Source of the DNA: Blasia pusilla
Lineage: Eukaryota > Marchantiophyta > Marchantiopsida > Blasiales
Direction of reading: 5' to 3'
DNA: 64,000 nucleotides
Assembly (NCBI GenBank): GCA_050084515.1
Contig: CM114272.1
Location: 6,696,001 to 6,760,000 of the forward strand
Shown: positions 45,031 to 56,812 of the stretch, piece after piece
Numbering within the stretch: the first letter of the stretch is position 1
Layout of the letters: every line of letters starts with the position of its first letter
Translations under genes and position numbers: made by a program
Notes under the pieces: generated by a model
Told to the model about the DNA's origin: nothing
Seen by the model: the letters and a program-made list of their open reading frames with translations, nothing else
The model's database searches: none

Positions 45031-46235
45031 TCATATAACTTCACCCACTACTTTCCCATTGGCATCCTCAATGATTGCTCCAGATTTCTTGAAACGAACT
45101 TCTAAATAGCAATCACATATTATTGCTACCGAAAGCAAATTGCGCTTCAACTTTGATACGTACAATATATCAGTTAACTTCTTTTCATCTCCTTTTTTTG
45201 AGACTAAAGAAAATGTGCCTTCCCCGTCTACAGGGCACTTTGCATTATTTCCAACAGCAACAACGATGGACTCATGTACAGGCTGTAAGGAGCTATACCA
45301 ATCCTTATGATTGATCATATGCCTAGACGCTCCACTATCGAGCATCCATGCATCTTCATTCTTTGACTCAGTGGAATATTTTATGTGTGTGCATAACTCT
45401 TCGATTGCTACCCAAACATCTACATCATGTTCTACTAGTTCTATAGAATTTCCAAACTCCTTCTTAGGTCTTAAAAAACCGTTCTTCTCATCATGACTCC
45501 TCTTTCTACAATCTTTGATAAGATGACATAACTTACCACAATAAATGCATTTGAAGACTTTCCTTGGAAATTTCGTCTTGACATTTGAACTCTAATCCTG
45601 ATTTCTACCTCTCTGTATGTTGGCAGTAAATGCTGCATCACTTCCCTCTCTTGCTTTGAAGTGCATTTCCTCTTTTACCAACATTGCACTAAATTGTTCA
45701 AAAGTAAGCGGCGTGGGTCTTACTTGAGAGAATTTAATACAGTGATCAAACTGTCATACCTTGGAGGCAAAATCTTTATGCACGGATGTGCCAAATCTTC
45801 GCTAGTCTTTGAAATTCCTACGGACGCCATTTGATCTTGAAGATTCTTGATCCTTGTCAAAAATTTCTCCGTGCTTTGTTCTTCTGAAATTCTTTTGGAC
45901 GTAAGCTGATTCTCAAGATTCTAAATCCGAGTCTCATTCCTCGTTTCATACTCATTCTTCATAATGTTCCACGCCTCAACAGCAGTGGTCGTATGTTGAA
46001 TGAGAGTCATGACAAAATCAGTTATATTTGTGACAATCACATAAAGAGCATCAACGTTTCTACGTTTCCACGCCTGCAATAAAACAGGATCGATATCACC
46101 AGATGAAGCTAAACATGCAGAACTCAAAGTAGCTTGTGGATTTGAATCAACCCCTATGGCCGTCTCCCAAATCTCAAATGTTTCGAGAAGAGTTCTCATT
46201 TTGAACTTTAACAATGTATAGTTAGATCCATCTAA
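45031..46235 (-). pseudogene. Copia 2 gag (main part) and protease (broken)
   Basis: Minus strand: gag resumes with KLDGSNYTLLKFKMRTLLET at 46,235-46,190, continuing to RNETRI before a TAG that is CAG in copia 1. The nucleocapsid knuckle CIYCGKLCHLIKDC lies at about 45,510-45,552 with all four ligands present. The protease motif MLDSGASRHMINHKDWYS begins at 45,345. The gag start (47,646) lies on the other side of a solo LTR insertion. Confidence 0.88.
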
Positions 46236-46240
46236 CTTCC

Positions 46241-47592
46241 TGTGATACCCATAATTTTGTAAATTTGCGGATTAATAGATTCTCATTCAACTTGAGTATA
46301 GATCTCTTCCAGAATGAAGACTCTTTGAAGTAAAGTTTGTATATACAAGACTGTCTCGGATATTATTTGTGCGTATTGGAAGAATGAGGAGTATTGGACT
46401 GGATCATGAAGCTCCCAAGATAAGGCCGAGAGATGGAAAATCAAGGACTTGCCTTAGAGGAGAGGGAAATGAGATAACAAAGTCTAAAGACCAAGAGCGA
46501 AGCTTGGAAAAGACAAAAAAAAAGCTTAATAAAGAATCGGTTTATGAAGTGCTTCGCTGTTTAACAAAGCACAAAGAAGCATAAGTACTTTGCTCTTCAA
46601 AGAAGCACCAAGATGAAGCAGCAGTGATTCACGGAAGAACGAAGAGGGAAGAACAAAGCACTTGCAACAAGCGCGAAGAATGCAGCGCTTTGTCTTGGAG
46701 AGAAGAGGAAGAGTTTCGTCTTTAAAGAAAGAAGAAGATGTCCTGACTTCGCAGTGAAGATAAGACTATTCGAGATTCCAAGCGGCACAACGTTAGAGTA
46801 GTTAGACTAGGAAGAGGCGCGACTTTTTGAAGCAGATAGGAAGTTAGGACACTGACAACCAGCGGATTCATAGGGATCATCGTAAGATTCAAGAGAGCCA
46901 TAGATCAAAGTAGTAACAAGATCCCAATAGGTACTAGCTTCACAAGAAGCGCTTCAGATCTTTAGGACTACTACTTGGAAGGATATTTAAGGATCATAAG
47001 CGTAGCCACCATCATCATTCTCTCACAAAGTCCTTATGCGGTAGGAATGGTCCAAGCAAGGGAGTAGTACCCTCTCGTGCTTGTATACACTTTGAAGCTT
47101 TCTGGTTCTTGATGGAATAGTAAAGAATTCCCTTTCTGCATTCGGATGTGTGACGTGTATTTATGAATCATCTTATTGGGTCTGCAGAGTGAGGAGTAGA
47201 TCATGAGAGCACTTTTCACCACTAGAATAATCAACAGCAAGTTGTAGGAAATCTGTTCGACAAAGAGAAGCCTGCCTAGACGGATTGAGTTCCGAAAGTA
47301 GAAGGAAACATCTTCTTGTTGAGATCTCTGTGAGGTTCTTTGGTGTTGAGTGAAGACTTGCCTGAGCGTGAATTCAATTCCACTTGAGAGAATAGAGGAA
47401 AGGAAAATCTTGGTACTTGTAAGAAGGAGAATAGGCGGATGAATATTTGAATCTATTTTGTATCAACATAACTATAAAACTCACATAAATGACACACTTT
47501 AACTCTCTTTTCAGACAACCGTGATCCTCTTGGGGATCGAACTCATTAAATTACCTTAAAATGATCAATTCGTATAATTCTAGTAGATTACA
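46241..47592. mobile_element. Solo LTR (1,352 bp) inserted in copia 2 gag
   Basis: It begins TGTGATACCC and ends TAGTAGATTACA on the plus strand (TG...CA boundaries), with perfect 5-bp duplications CTTCC at 46,236-46,240 and 47,593-47,597. Removing it joins gag AAAGGGAAG to TTAGATGG exactly as in copia 1. No coding sequence, primer site or second LTR is inside. The interior has many AAGAAGC/GCTTTG words. TGTGAYACCC starts are common in Ty3/gypsy LTRs, so it is probably a gypsy solo LTR left by LTR-LTR recombination. Confidence 0.88.
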
Positions 47593-47597
47593 CTTCC

Positions 47598-47646
47598 CTT
47601 TGCCAAGCGGAGGAGGGCGAGCACGAACTGACAAAGAAGTAGCCAT
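47598..47646 (-). pseudogene. Copia 2 gag start, separated from the rest of gag
   Basis: The minus-strand ATG at 47,644-47,646 encodes MATSLSVRARPPPLGKGK, matching the copia 1 gag N-terminus MANSLSVRARPPPLGEGK. The frame is cut by the solo LTR at 47,592. Confidence 0.9.
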
Positions 47647-47720
47647 CTCTAAAGATTTTGTGCAAACACACTAGATCGCCAAATATTAAATACAAGAAAA
47701 CTTGTCGCTCTGATATAATA

Positions 47721-48146
47721 TAAGAATACAAAAGGTGACGAAATCAGTGAAATCTATTACAAAACTTGGAGATACAAAGTGGCCTAGTCCGTCCGTGCGC
47801 TCACAGAAGAGCTTCGATGGAACTTGAACATGGAGATAATTTGACATATGAGAGTGCGCTACCGCTGTGGCTCCCGACTACTAGACTTCTCGGGAAACTA
47901 GGGTTTTTAACCTATTTTTCTTCGTTTCTATGGGGGTCCGGACCCCCGCGATGAATCAAGGTGCCCCGCACCCTGATGCAATATACGGTTAGATAATCCT
48001 AGTAATGCTAATCCATAAACCACGTACGTCATATTACTATGACTCCTCCAAAATCTAAGTCGGAACCATGAATCTAGGCTTCTCCTCATACAAGGGGGCC
48101 GATCAGATTAATGGTGCTCAGAGAAGTGGATGTTGAGAATCCGATA
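47721..48146 (-). repeat. 5' LTR of copia 2
   Basis: Shares most of its length with the copia 1 LTRs. It carries GGGGGTCCGGACCCCC, a perfect 16-bp palindrome (plus strand about 47,931-47,946), beside the GGTGCCCCGCACC word. A primer-binding site (TATCAGAGCGAC on the minus strand) follows its end. Confidence 0.88.
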
Positions 48147-48234
48147 TTTTTAAGATGAATATTTTTCAATGACTTTTTCTTGTAATTGTCGCACTAACCA
48201 CCTTCGTTTGTTTCAACTGTTTAGGATCATCATG

Positions 48235-48731
48235 GAAGACGAGTGGCTTCAGATGAAGCTCCAAGAGAGGAGGTACCATTGTCCAATCCCAATGGTACAA
48301 AATTAATTGGAGCTTCACGGGTAAACTTAACCATTATATTTTATGTGTTTGGTTAAATTACGTCATCATTACATTAATAGGAATCACGTTTTATTAAGAG
48401 CAATGATTGGACATAGGCTTGACAAATTTGGTATGTTGTATTTACAAGGTGTTGAATCTGATCTTACTTCCCACCTTCACAAAGTAGAGAGTAGATTGGA
48501 TGATGGTTTGCAAGATATGAAATCTCATATTGACACATGGAAGAGAGATCAAGAGAAGAAATGGATTGATCTTCAAACTAGCTATCAACATTTAGAAGCG
48601 AAATTAAATATTTTGATGCGTATGGTTACTAAGTTGGCTAGAGGTGAGAACAGTAGTACACCAGGTGCACCAGTTGACGGAGAACTTTGTCACAAATCTA
48701 GAACTCCAAAAAGTAAGTTAAAGTACTTATA
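48235..48731 (+). pseudogene. Exon-like frames of an unrecognised gene split by copia 2 (right part)
   Basis: A pyrimidine-rich tract ending TTTAG (48,222) precedes an open block DHHGRRVASDEAPREEVPLS then NPNGTKLIGASR that ends at a GGGTAAAC donor-like site (about 48,320). A second block (48,343-48,731) encodes about 118 residues with a long helical, probably coiled-coil segment (KVESRLDDGLQDMKSHIDTW, then LEAKLNILMRMVTKLARGEN). This is an intron-exon-like layout. Family not recognised; a mobile-element accessory protein is possible. Likely the continuation of 41,403-41,980. Confidence 0.35.
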
Positions 48732-48959
48732 ATATTATTCAATTTTTGTTAGGCGTGCACTCATTCATCCATTTTGTATGACACATGCTTTTAAGGATCA
48801 AATAAATAATGGGTGTTTCTTGGACATGACGCCTAAGGAAAGAAGATGGGCTTGTGGATACTTTATCAAAGGTAGTGGAACCCAACAAGTCACCTAAGAA
48901 AAATACATGTCAAATTTGTATGGAGACAAGTGTAAGTCAAACATTTGTTCATTTGAATT

Positions 48960-48960
48960 T

Positions 48961-49022
<62 letters not shown>
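48960..49022. repeat. TA then GA compound microsatellite
   Basis: About ten TA units directly followed by about 20 GA units. No gene context. Confidence 0.95.
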
Positions 49023-49026
<4 letters not shown>

Positions 49027-49479
49027 AATTTCCGAATTCAGTACTATAATTATTATTTATATAATTTGCTTCCCAATGCCACGTCTTTTAGGATATATCA
49101 ACAAGTTTTGGTAGAGCATTTTTTAGGATATTAGAGGACAGCCTCAAGAGGTCAAAGATGACATGATGAGGCATTGGGTATCATGAGAGACGAAGTTTCC
49201 CTTTTGCTTTAGCTCATTTGGAGCTATATAGAGAAGCTTACTATTTGGATAATTCATCATTAGGACTAGAATTAACTTTCCACTTTAGGAAGTGGTCCTT
49301 CGTCCCTACAATAGGTTAAGAACCAAGGAGGTGACCTTGGAGCATAAGTTACCATAGTTTTGGAGCTCATTCCCTTTTTATTGAACCTCTTGGTATCAGA
49401 CGACGGAACTATGATTATCCTTTCCTAGTGAGTAATCCAAGCCTCTCATTATGAGAATGGGTTTGTTTTGACACGAGCT

Positions 49480-50083
49480 CTAGTTTGTGAGGATGACAAC
49501 AACTTCTTCTACTTTCTTCCAATCGGTATTTCTACCTCCTACTTCGGTCTTATTTGCTAAGAAAAGCTTTTCCTCAAAATTCTCATAAGTCGCGTAAAGA
49601 AATAGATTGGTTTTCCTCAAATCTTGAGTTGGCCTTCCAGAAGAAGATAAATAGAAAAATCGCTTCTCAAACTTGTGCACAAATTCATTAGGAGTCATTC
49701 TCTTTCTTGAACATTGCTCAATCCATTCTAAGAAAGTATTTTTGGTCATCTGATCCACATCATCATTGAAAATTTTCCCTTTCAATAATTGCACATACTC
49801 CTCCCATCAGGTTGGATTTTCAACTCTCAATTTTTTTTGCTTGACTACGAATCTATGGTATTACAGTTAATTCAAAACTTGATATCATATCACCTTTGGG
49901 AACATGATTTATCTCAATCTCATAGACGTACTCCCGAACATATACTCGGTGATATTCCTCCCATCGAACCTCCCCAACTTCTTTATAATTGCTTGGAGAA
50001 GCCTTATTGATCTTTGCTCTCTCATGTGAACTCCAATTTTGTTGGCTCAACAATGTTGTGAAATTTTGGAGAAGCCCCCTCAA
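49480..50083 (-). pseudogene. Gag-like retrotransposon remnant
   Basis: The minus-strand frame 49,794-49,480 contains TFLEWIEQCSRKRMTPNEFV then HKFEKRFFYLSSSGRPTQDL. This resembles the retrotransposon gag core in which a W-x-x-F...Q...Y-x-x-x-F helix pair is followed by a hydrophobic F/L pattern. A second frame (50,083-49,853) could be its N-terminal neighbour. No zinc knuckle, protease or LTR was found nearby. Moderate to low confidence. Confidence 0.35.
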
Positions 50084-53000
50084 TTTCCATATGCATTAAT
50101 GCATCACCACCCAAAGAAGTCATCTTCATAAAACCTCAACTTATAAAAGTAAAATCTACGCCTCAAAGATCTCTCAATGGAAGCATCATTTATCTTGTTG
50201 AGAGCTTTTTTTTTGAATAAGGACGGATCTTCTAGATGCGATAATTATCGATGCAAGATAAATTCTCTAATAAGTTTTTCTATTGAGTGTAGAATCAATG
50301 CATACTCTCCATTCTCTTATGATAATAATCACAAATGGTAGTGCCCAGACAATAATTTTTTCATAGCATCTAATCTCAAAATTCCTAGCTGTGAAGTCTC
50401 TATAAACTGTTTTAGGCTTCTACATAAGAAAAGTGACACAACTAATATGTAATCCTATTCGAGGAGGCATATTTGCATCCCTAAATTTCTAAATAAGGAC
50501 ATAAAAAGTCCAATGTTAAGTCCTTCTATACATGACAATAGGAAGTATCACGGGAGTAGGTAGTTGCAAAATTTGGTTCATAAATTCCTCTCCAAAGTGA
50601 TAGATTAGATAACAAGTAAACTAAGGTCTATTTACGAAGAGGATATTTTCGTGATATGGGTTAAGAAAATAGGAATTCGAATACGATACTCGTTCCATCC
50701 CTATTTATAATTGACAAACATCCTCTATCTTTTGTTTTTCCCTATTCAAATTTAGGTCACGGGTAAATCACTATACACATTCCCTATGGAAGATAAGTTT
50801 TCCCTCATTAGTTTATATTCAATAATCTTTTTGTCCTCGAGAATGCATTATGGTGGAGTTTCTCTTCCAAGAAGGATAATCCACTCTCATTGGAAAAGTA
50901 AAGTCCAAATCCATCCACTATTCATAGAATGATAGAGGGAACTCTTTTAAGATAACAAGTCTTTCTAAATAATCATCTCTACACATATCAGACTCTCAAA
51001 ACTCTTGAAGAATATATCATGGCCAAGTCACTCTTCCAAAAGGTATAATCCTCTCTCATTGGAAAAGCAAGAAAAATGAATGTCATCCACTCAATACTGA
51101 CAATAAAAACTCAAAAAATAAACTTCAAGGTGATGAATCCTTGAAAGTTCCTTCTCTTTATATATTCACAAGGGATCTACAAAAGTACAAAATAAGACTA
51201 ATCTTATCTTGCGCTATATGGCTTCATCTCAAGATTTAACCGATTACATTTTAACATAAGTAGATTATTTTTTATCTCTTCCAAAATAATCTTCATATCT
51301 TTCCAATTATTCCAACTACCTTAACTTTGAATTCTTCACTAACCAAAATTATTTTAAGTTGATTTTCATTAATATCCTACTCTATTACTTTACTTCTATA
51401 TTTTCTATATCTAATTTATTATATGTTTTCCTAAAGTTGGACCCACACAAATCAGGCATCATAAAGAGGTTTAAACATGAAAATTTATTTTCTTAAGCTA
51501 ATTTGCGTAATACTTATAAAACTCTCTCTAACACTAATAGGAGTGGAATATACACCGTGGATCATTTTACTACACGAGAACGTGGAAGCACTGCCCAATT
51601 TTGTATAGAAATTGAGTATGAGGCACGATTCTCTATATAGGTGCTCTCAAAAGCACCTTGAAGCTTGCTAGATTTTTGTTACATATATTTGTAATTTTTT
51701 GCAAGAAATCAGCACGGAAGTGTCAGGGAATTTTTTGTAGAAGTTTAGGCCGTGGGCTATACAACAATCACCTCCAATTTTAGATGGAAGGCAAAATGAA
51801 GAATTTGATTGATAACATTGTAGATCAAGAAGTTATGAAGATTGTCAAATAAATGGTGCGCAATTTGAATATTATAGCTCAAAGTTATGGTCATTATTAC
51901 GGGGGTGCTATAGTTAATGCGTGTAGGTAAAAAAATTAAAATCTTGTAATTCAAAGCCAAATTTGAGATAACTTTAGTGAGTCAACCCTTTTTTTAAAAG
52001 GTTAGTGCAGTGGGAAAATAAAAAAGACATTGAATTTTGAATAAGGTTAAAATAGAGTCAAGTTCATCCATGTGTGACATGACATAATTACCATTGACCT
52101 TCACCAACCTTCTACCATTCAACCAGCATTATCTATATGACAACAAATCAACTACCGCTTGTTGCTCGGTTTTCGTTGATAAACAGGGTTGAGTTTCGAG
52201 GTATGGTTTGCCATGCCTTATGATTGGTAGCCGCTCAACGACAATCGAATATTGTGTCGCGACGCCCATAGCCACAATGCGAAGACGATTGCCTCGTCGT
52301 GCCGCTCGTGGCCGCACCGAATTGTCTTAATGATGGAGCTGCATCAACACTGAGGAGCAGAATATGTATTTGCGATAAAGGAGGGGATGTCGTTGATTGT
52401 TACATCCCATCATTGAGTGTCATGCCTTTTATAGTCATTGTGTGCTACTAGTATCGCACGGGATAGTTGTATCCACATTGCACATTGAGGAGATTTGAGT
52501 ATCGTCAATATCGAGAAGTACGACATGCTAATTGGAGGAGTTTGTCTCCACGATTAAGTTGGGGTAAAGGTTTGCAATTGTTGGAGAGCAACGCCTACAT
52601 TATTTTTAGGTTATCCATTATGGTCTTTTGCCCTACGCATGTGAGAGATTTCACGATATTGGATAGCTATTTGTGATACTTGGGTTTATGTGGATGTTGA
52701 GAGCGTCAATGATACATGTGGTTAAGGGACAAAGACCTATGTGGGATGTCTAGAGTTGAGGGTATGCTATGTTGATGAGACAATCGATCAGTGCCATTTT
52801 TTGCACCATGTCACTTATTGCCACACTACAAATATCTTAATGGGAGATAGTGGAGAGTGGTTGTCGCATGTTTAGTGTAAATGATTGAGAGATTATTTGT
52901 AAGATTGAGAGTAATCGTGTAAGGGGGCACGAGGATCATCACGACATCCTTTTGAGACTTTGAGAGACAAGGTGGTGTGTGTGACAATAGCCTTAGAGGT
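50084..53000. other. AT-rich unassigned stretch
   Basis: No recognised protein. It includes an imperfect direct repeat (TTTCTCTTCCAAGAAGGATA at 50,859 and CACTCTTCCAAAAGGTATA at 51,030, each followed by ATCC(A/T)CTCTCATTGGAAAAG; units about 172 bp apart). 52.1-53.0 kb becomes richer in G and may be the degraded 5' region of the gypsy element that follows. Confidence 0.4.
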
Positions 53001-53639
53001 TTTACATGGAGTGGCATGAGGTTTCAAGAGTCCCCACTTGAGGGACCGTCTCGAACTTCTTCTACGTCATCCTCAGAAGAGGGGGGACGTAGACGATTTT
53101 GTTAGTGCATTATTATAAACGTTGAATGCTCCTACAATTTGGGCATATGAGATGGATGACCGAGGTAGAGGACCGCATAGATTTTCAAGAGCTATGGATA
53201 GTGTATAGTTGCATGACTTCATTGTAGAGTTTAGAAGTTTGTGTGATTTGTAGAGGGCTAGAGTTGAACTCCAACAAGTTCAACCCTTTTACAACATGTA
53301 ATAGTATGTTTTGGATCCTAGAGGGTAGGCCCATGGACAATTACTATGAGTTCTCCCATAGGTAGGCGACCAAGATTAAGGTGTGGAGAATCTACTATGA
53401 TCCACATTATATGTCATGGACTTAGCCATTTCCAAATGAGGAGGAGGAGCTAGGGGAGGCTACTTCCTCTGCTACTAGTGAGACCCAAGCAAGTGTGAGT
53501 CTGATCGGGGAAGTTTCATCATCTAGTCGGGTTTGTATTAGGTTCAACCTCGTGGTTGAGTTCTTTGCAAAGTTTGAGGAACTACCAGGGGTATGAACTC
53601 AGAATTTTTGGAGTATCCACAACATTCATAGGTGCAAAG

Positions 53640-54130
53640 TGGAGAGTTTATGATAGGCATTTACTCGCCAACGTCCTTTGATACCGTTGAGAGATATCTT
53701 TGAGATGGCATAGTACTTTGAGTGCAACATAGTCAAGGAGATTGTAGCAACCATAAGTCATGTGCAAGAGTAATCATGGTTTTCTGCACCACTAGTGTAG
53801 TAACGTGGATTTTGAGAGAGGAGTGTGGCATCATGACCTCAGAGAGGTTATTTTGAGCATGTGCAATAGAGACTCATGCCATCTTATACGGGTCAGCAAT
53901 AGCAACAACCAAGAGTTATTTGTTGGGAATATTGGTGGAGCCCATCGTCAACACGATCACACCCGTAGGGATAGTGGACATGTGCCTTGACCTAGAGGGG
54001 TAGATGGGCCTACACCAAGAGTATATTTGTGTGACTATTGTAAATGATATGGTCATATGCATGCTAGATGTTTATGCTCACACCTTGAGTTACGCCCGGA
54101 TCGAGGGCCGAAGAGGGCACTAGAGTGAGC
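53640..54130 (+). pseudogene. Gag remnant with CCHC zinc knuckle
   Basis: A gag-like helical stretch reads RDIFEMAxYFECNIVKEIVA (about 53,683-53,745). The knuckle CDYCK-stop-YGHMHARC (54,030-54,071) has the exact C-x2-C-x4-H-x4-C spacing with all four ligands; a TGA replaces one spacer residue. The region upstream is too degraded to delimit the start of gag. Confidence 0.65.
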
Positions 54131-54639
54131 TAGAAGTGTGAATGGGCCTAAAGATCGTGCACCAAGTAGTCACGTAGAGGGACATGGGGTTGAATTTGTG
54201 CGCGGGGGCGGTGGATATGCCTGTAGAGGAGATAGATGTCCACCACCTACACGACTCAAGGGAGACTTATAAGGTGAGGTTGGGATGGCTTCTCAGAAAG
54301 GGTGGTAACATGAATAGCTGCCTTGGTGGCATTGAGGTTTTTAGCTGATGTTACAATAGCAAGAGGTACGCCTATCGAGGTTTTTGGTTGGCTACTACAT
54401 TATGAGAATATGAATATGGTGTCATTGCCTCGTGTTTAGAGGAGGTGGTGGACATGCCCTTGGACCTTATGCTTGGGCCCTCCACCTCATATTTATGGTA
54501 GATTGCAACTGCTAGGATGGTAGAGATGCCTGCTAGATATGCGACAGAACATGCCATGGTTTCTCCATGCGTTTCTTTCTTGGATAATCGGGGAGAAATA
54601 TTGTAGTTGGTGAGTCTAAGAAGTAGGGTGTTTAGCCCA

Positions 54640-55374
54640 CAACGCATCTTGTTGGATTTGGCAGCGCAACCCTTGATATTGTGGAAAACATCATTTGCAT
54701 GATTGTGCCTAACAAGGGCCGATGTGGAGTGTTGCCCATTCAAGATACAAGCATCCTTAGGTGGAGTAAGTACAATGCAGTTTATCACCCAAAATGAGGT
54801 CGTAGTGAGGATTCGATCAAGAGATTCGTTAGATAAGTTGGTGGTGCGAGCTAAGGCAATAGTGACCAATGCCAAATCCTATGATACCTTGGTTGAAGGA
54901 GAAATGTTAAACCCGATGGGGTTTTCCCTAGATTAGTAGGAGGAGTCAGCATCCTATAAGACAAGATGGCGATTAGGTGATGGGCGACTTAGCTTGATAC
55001 CCGTTCAATTCACAGTGGAGTGATTGAGCGATGACCAGGAGAGATGACAGCTTTGACAACATTTAGCAACGTCATCACGTGGCTTAAGGGATTTGATTGA
55101 GAGTCTTATTCATGTAGAGGATACATCCATGACTAACACCTCTATGGAGAGGTGTCTTATGGTGGAAACATCATTCTGTGAAGGAGATATGACTGTGTGG
55201 GGCTCTGGTGAGGAGCTTTAATGCTTGGCCAATAAGCATGTGCAAGTGGCGTAGAGTGAAGCATTTGCACTAGAGCATGATGAGTCAGAGGAACCTAAGG
55301 TAGCCAGGAGTGTTATGATGTCATCCTTAGATACCACACCCATTATGCATCTTATCCTAGAGGAGGGCACCCGA
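54640..55374 (+). pseudogene. Protease-like region and linker leading into the methyltransferase
   Basis: LLDLAAQPLIL (about 54,650-54,685) sits where a retropepsin would read LxD(S/T)GAQP, so the catalytic Asp is present but the following S/T-G is not. The frame continues through CPFKIQASLGG, VRAKAIVTNAKSYDTLVEGE and NPMGFSLD (the protease flap and second half), then a linker with RSVMMSSLDTTPIMHLILEE. It joins motif I of the methyltransferase in frame. Stops at several positions show decay. Confidence 0.55.
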
Positions 55375-55765
55375 GTATTGGATCTCTTTGGAGGGATCAT
55401 CATTCGGTTGGCTCCTATTTTGCACGCTTGAGTGCGCATGTAGGAGTACTTGTACGTGGAGATTAATGAGGTTATGAGATGTGCCTCACTTCGACATATG
55501 GCGCAATTATGCCTCCATTTTTCCAGCTTGTTATGTACGTCGGTCGTGCACGGCTACCAAAGTTCCTTATTGAGGGATATTTCCTTGTTGGGGACGCAAG
55601 AGTTGAATCGGGTAGGGAACATTGATTTGATCATTGCAGGTTGGCCATGTTTGGACCAATCAAGTGTTGGATGAGGTTATGGTTTAGTTGACACACGGTT
55701 TGTTGCCTATGTCTAGAATTCTATCTGCTACAAGCGTGACATTATGAAGATCCTTGGAAGACGAG
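55375..55765 (+). pseudogene. C5 cytosine DNA methyltransferase, N-terminal half
   Basis: The frame reads VLDLFGGI (motif I, AdoMet-binding; DLFGG codons 55,381-55,395). After two stops it continues YLYVEINEVMRCASLRHMAQ (the acidic residue of motif II follows the second strand), then RDISLLG, and NIDLIIAGWPCLDQSSVG (motif IV). The catalytic Cys codon TGT is at 55,648-55,650 and intact. VDTRF follows, corresponding to the (G)LEDPR of the family. The enzyme would transfer a methyl group to C5 of cytosine in DNA. The half ends near 55,705-55,770 before motif VI (ENV), where foreign sequence begins. In-frame TGA/TAG codons make it dead. Confidence 0.85.
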
Positions 55766-55825
55766 CTTGCTTGCCATCTATGACTGCCCCGATGGGAGGG
55801 AGGGGGGGTCGTGTAAGCAAGAGCT

Positions 55826-55839
55826 TTTAGGGTTTAGGG
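55826..55839. repeat. Two plant-type telomere units
   Basis: TTTAGGGTTTAGGG on the plus strand. A run of the opposite orientation (CCCTAAACCCTAAACCC) lies at 61,204-61,220, so the two face each other near the ends of the foreign block in the methyltransferase. Confidence 0.8.
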
Positions 55840-55920
55840 TACGGTACACACACTAGTTTTGTGCCTATTTAGCTCAAGTCATGTTAGGATTCCTTGGTCA
55901 TTCCGCATGTGCGGCTTTAG

Positions 55921-56300
55921 GCTTTAGGCACGAACATGTTTATGTTCGTAGACTTGTTCGTATTTGCGGACTTATGTTTGTCTCAAGGACAGACATGTCC
56001 GTGCGGGCCCACTTGTAGCTCTGCATGCCTGCATACCTATGGGCCGCATGCAAGCCCGTGCCACTTGAGCATTCAACCCTTGCTCAAGCAGTCTGCATCT
56101 CGTATGGCGCCCATTCTTAACACCCAATTTCTAGCCCGCGTTGAGGACGGGCCAGCCCGCGCCCCGTCCGTGCCTAGCCTGCCCTAGGCAGCTCCAAGTG
56201 TCAGCCCACGCCGTAGCCCACCCATCTAAACAGCCACTCCCGAGTGGCCACGTATAACCCTTGGACTTGCCCGTCAAATCCGTGCTCAGCCGCATCTCGC
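55921..56300. mobile_element. Partial short hAT-type end with GC-rich subterminal sequence (copy F)
   Basis: The sequence GGCACGAACATG, then GCGGACTTATGTTTGTC, GGACAGACATGTCCGTGCGG and GCCCAC aligns with the left end of copy B. The first 6-8 terminal bases are degraded. GC-rich CCCGCG words continue to about 56,300. It may be the left end of the larger hAT element whose right end is at 61,296, or a separate small copy. Confidence 0.5.
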
Positions 56301-56812
56301 AAACCTCGCGCTAATAAGTGGCATAAGTTGAGTGGTGGAGGCTAAATTCAAAATTGATTCCCTCCCCTTCTCCACTCCCAAACTTTCTTAGGGAGAAAAC
56401 CCATAAGCAAACGCAACACAAGTGGGCCCCAAAATTCTTATAAGGGAGGGATTATGGGCTAATTAACCCACATTTACATGATTTTCCAAGTTTCTCTGCG
56501 GATGTTATCTTCAGATGAAATTTGATGCACTTGATCCCCAAGGTGTATTTAGCTATCTTGAAAAGTTTCAAGAAAAATAGAGTTATGACCAAAAGCTCAA
56601 AATTGTGTAAGTCCATTTTGGACCGGCCCCAAAAATCTTCTCTCCACAAAATGAACCTTTCCAATTTGACCATCAATGTCAAACATTTCTTTCTTAGCGA
56701 GAATGTTACAAAAAGGAATGTCTACAAGAGGATATTCTTACAATACTCTTTATAAAACAAGTTTGCTACAACTATTTACTAATCCATTTCAATAAAGTCA
56801 CCAATGACTCTA

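Larger units (their letters stand above)
41987..48146 (-). mobile_element. Ty1/copia retrotransposon (copia 2) with later insertions
   Basis: The 5' LTR (right, 47,721-48,146) begins TATCGGATTC on the minus strand, a mutated TGTTGGATTC. The 3' LTR (left, 41,987-42,604) ends near TTCTCC. Gag, protease, integrase, RT and RNase H follow in copia order and are clearly the sister of copia 1. Three later events are visible: a 1,352-bp solo LTR in gag, a deletion of about 350 bp that removes the RT active site, and a CACTA transposase fragment inside the 3' LTR. The flanks (AATTT and TTTTT on the plus strand) do not give a clear target duplication. Confidence 0.92.

Noticed and set aside
41987-48151. 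A target-site duplication for copia 2
   Set aside because: Flanks AATTT and TTTTT agree at only three of five positions and the LTR ends are mutated, so no duplication is claimed.
54372-54875. 167-codon minus-strand frame
   Set aside because: Antisense to the protease-like region of the gypsy element, which is supported by motif order into the methyltransferase; no domain in the antisense product.
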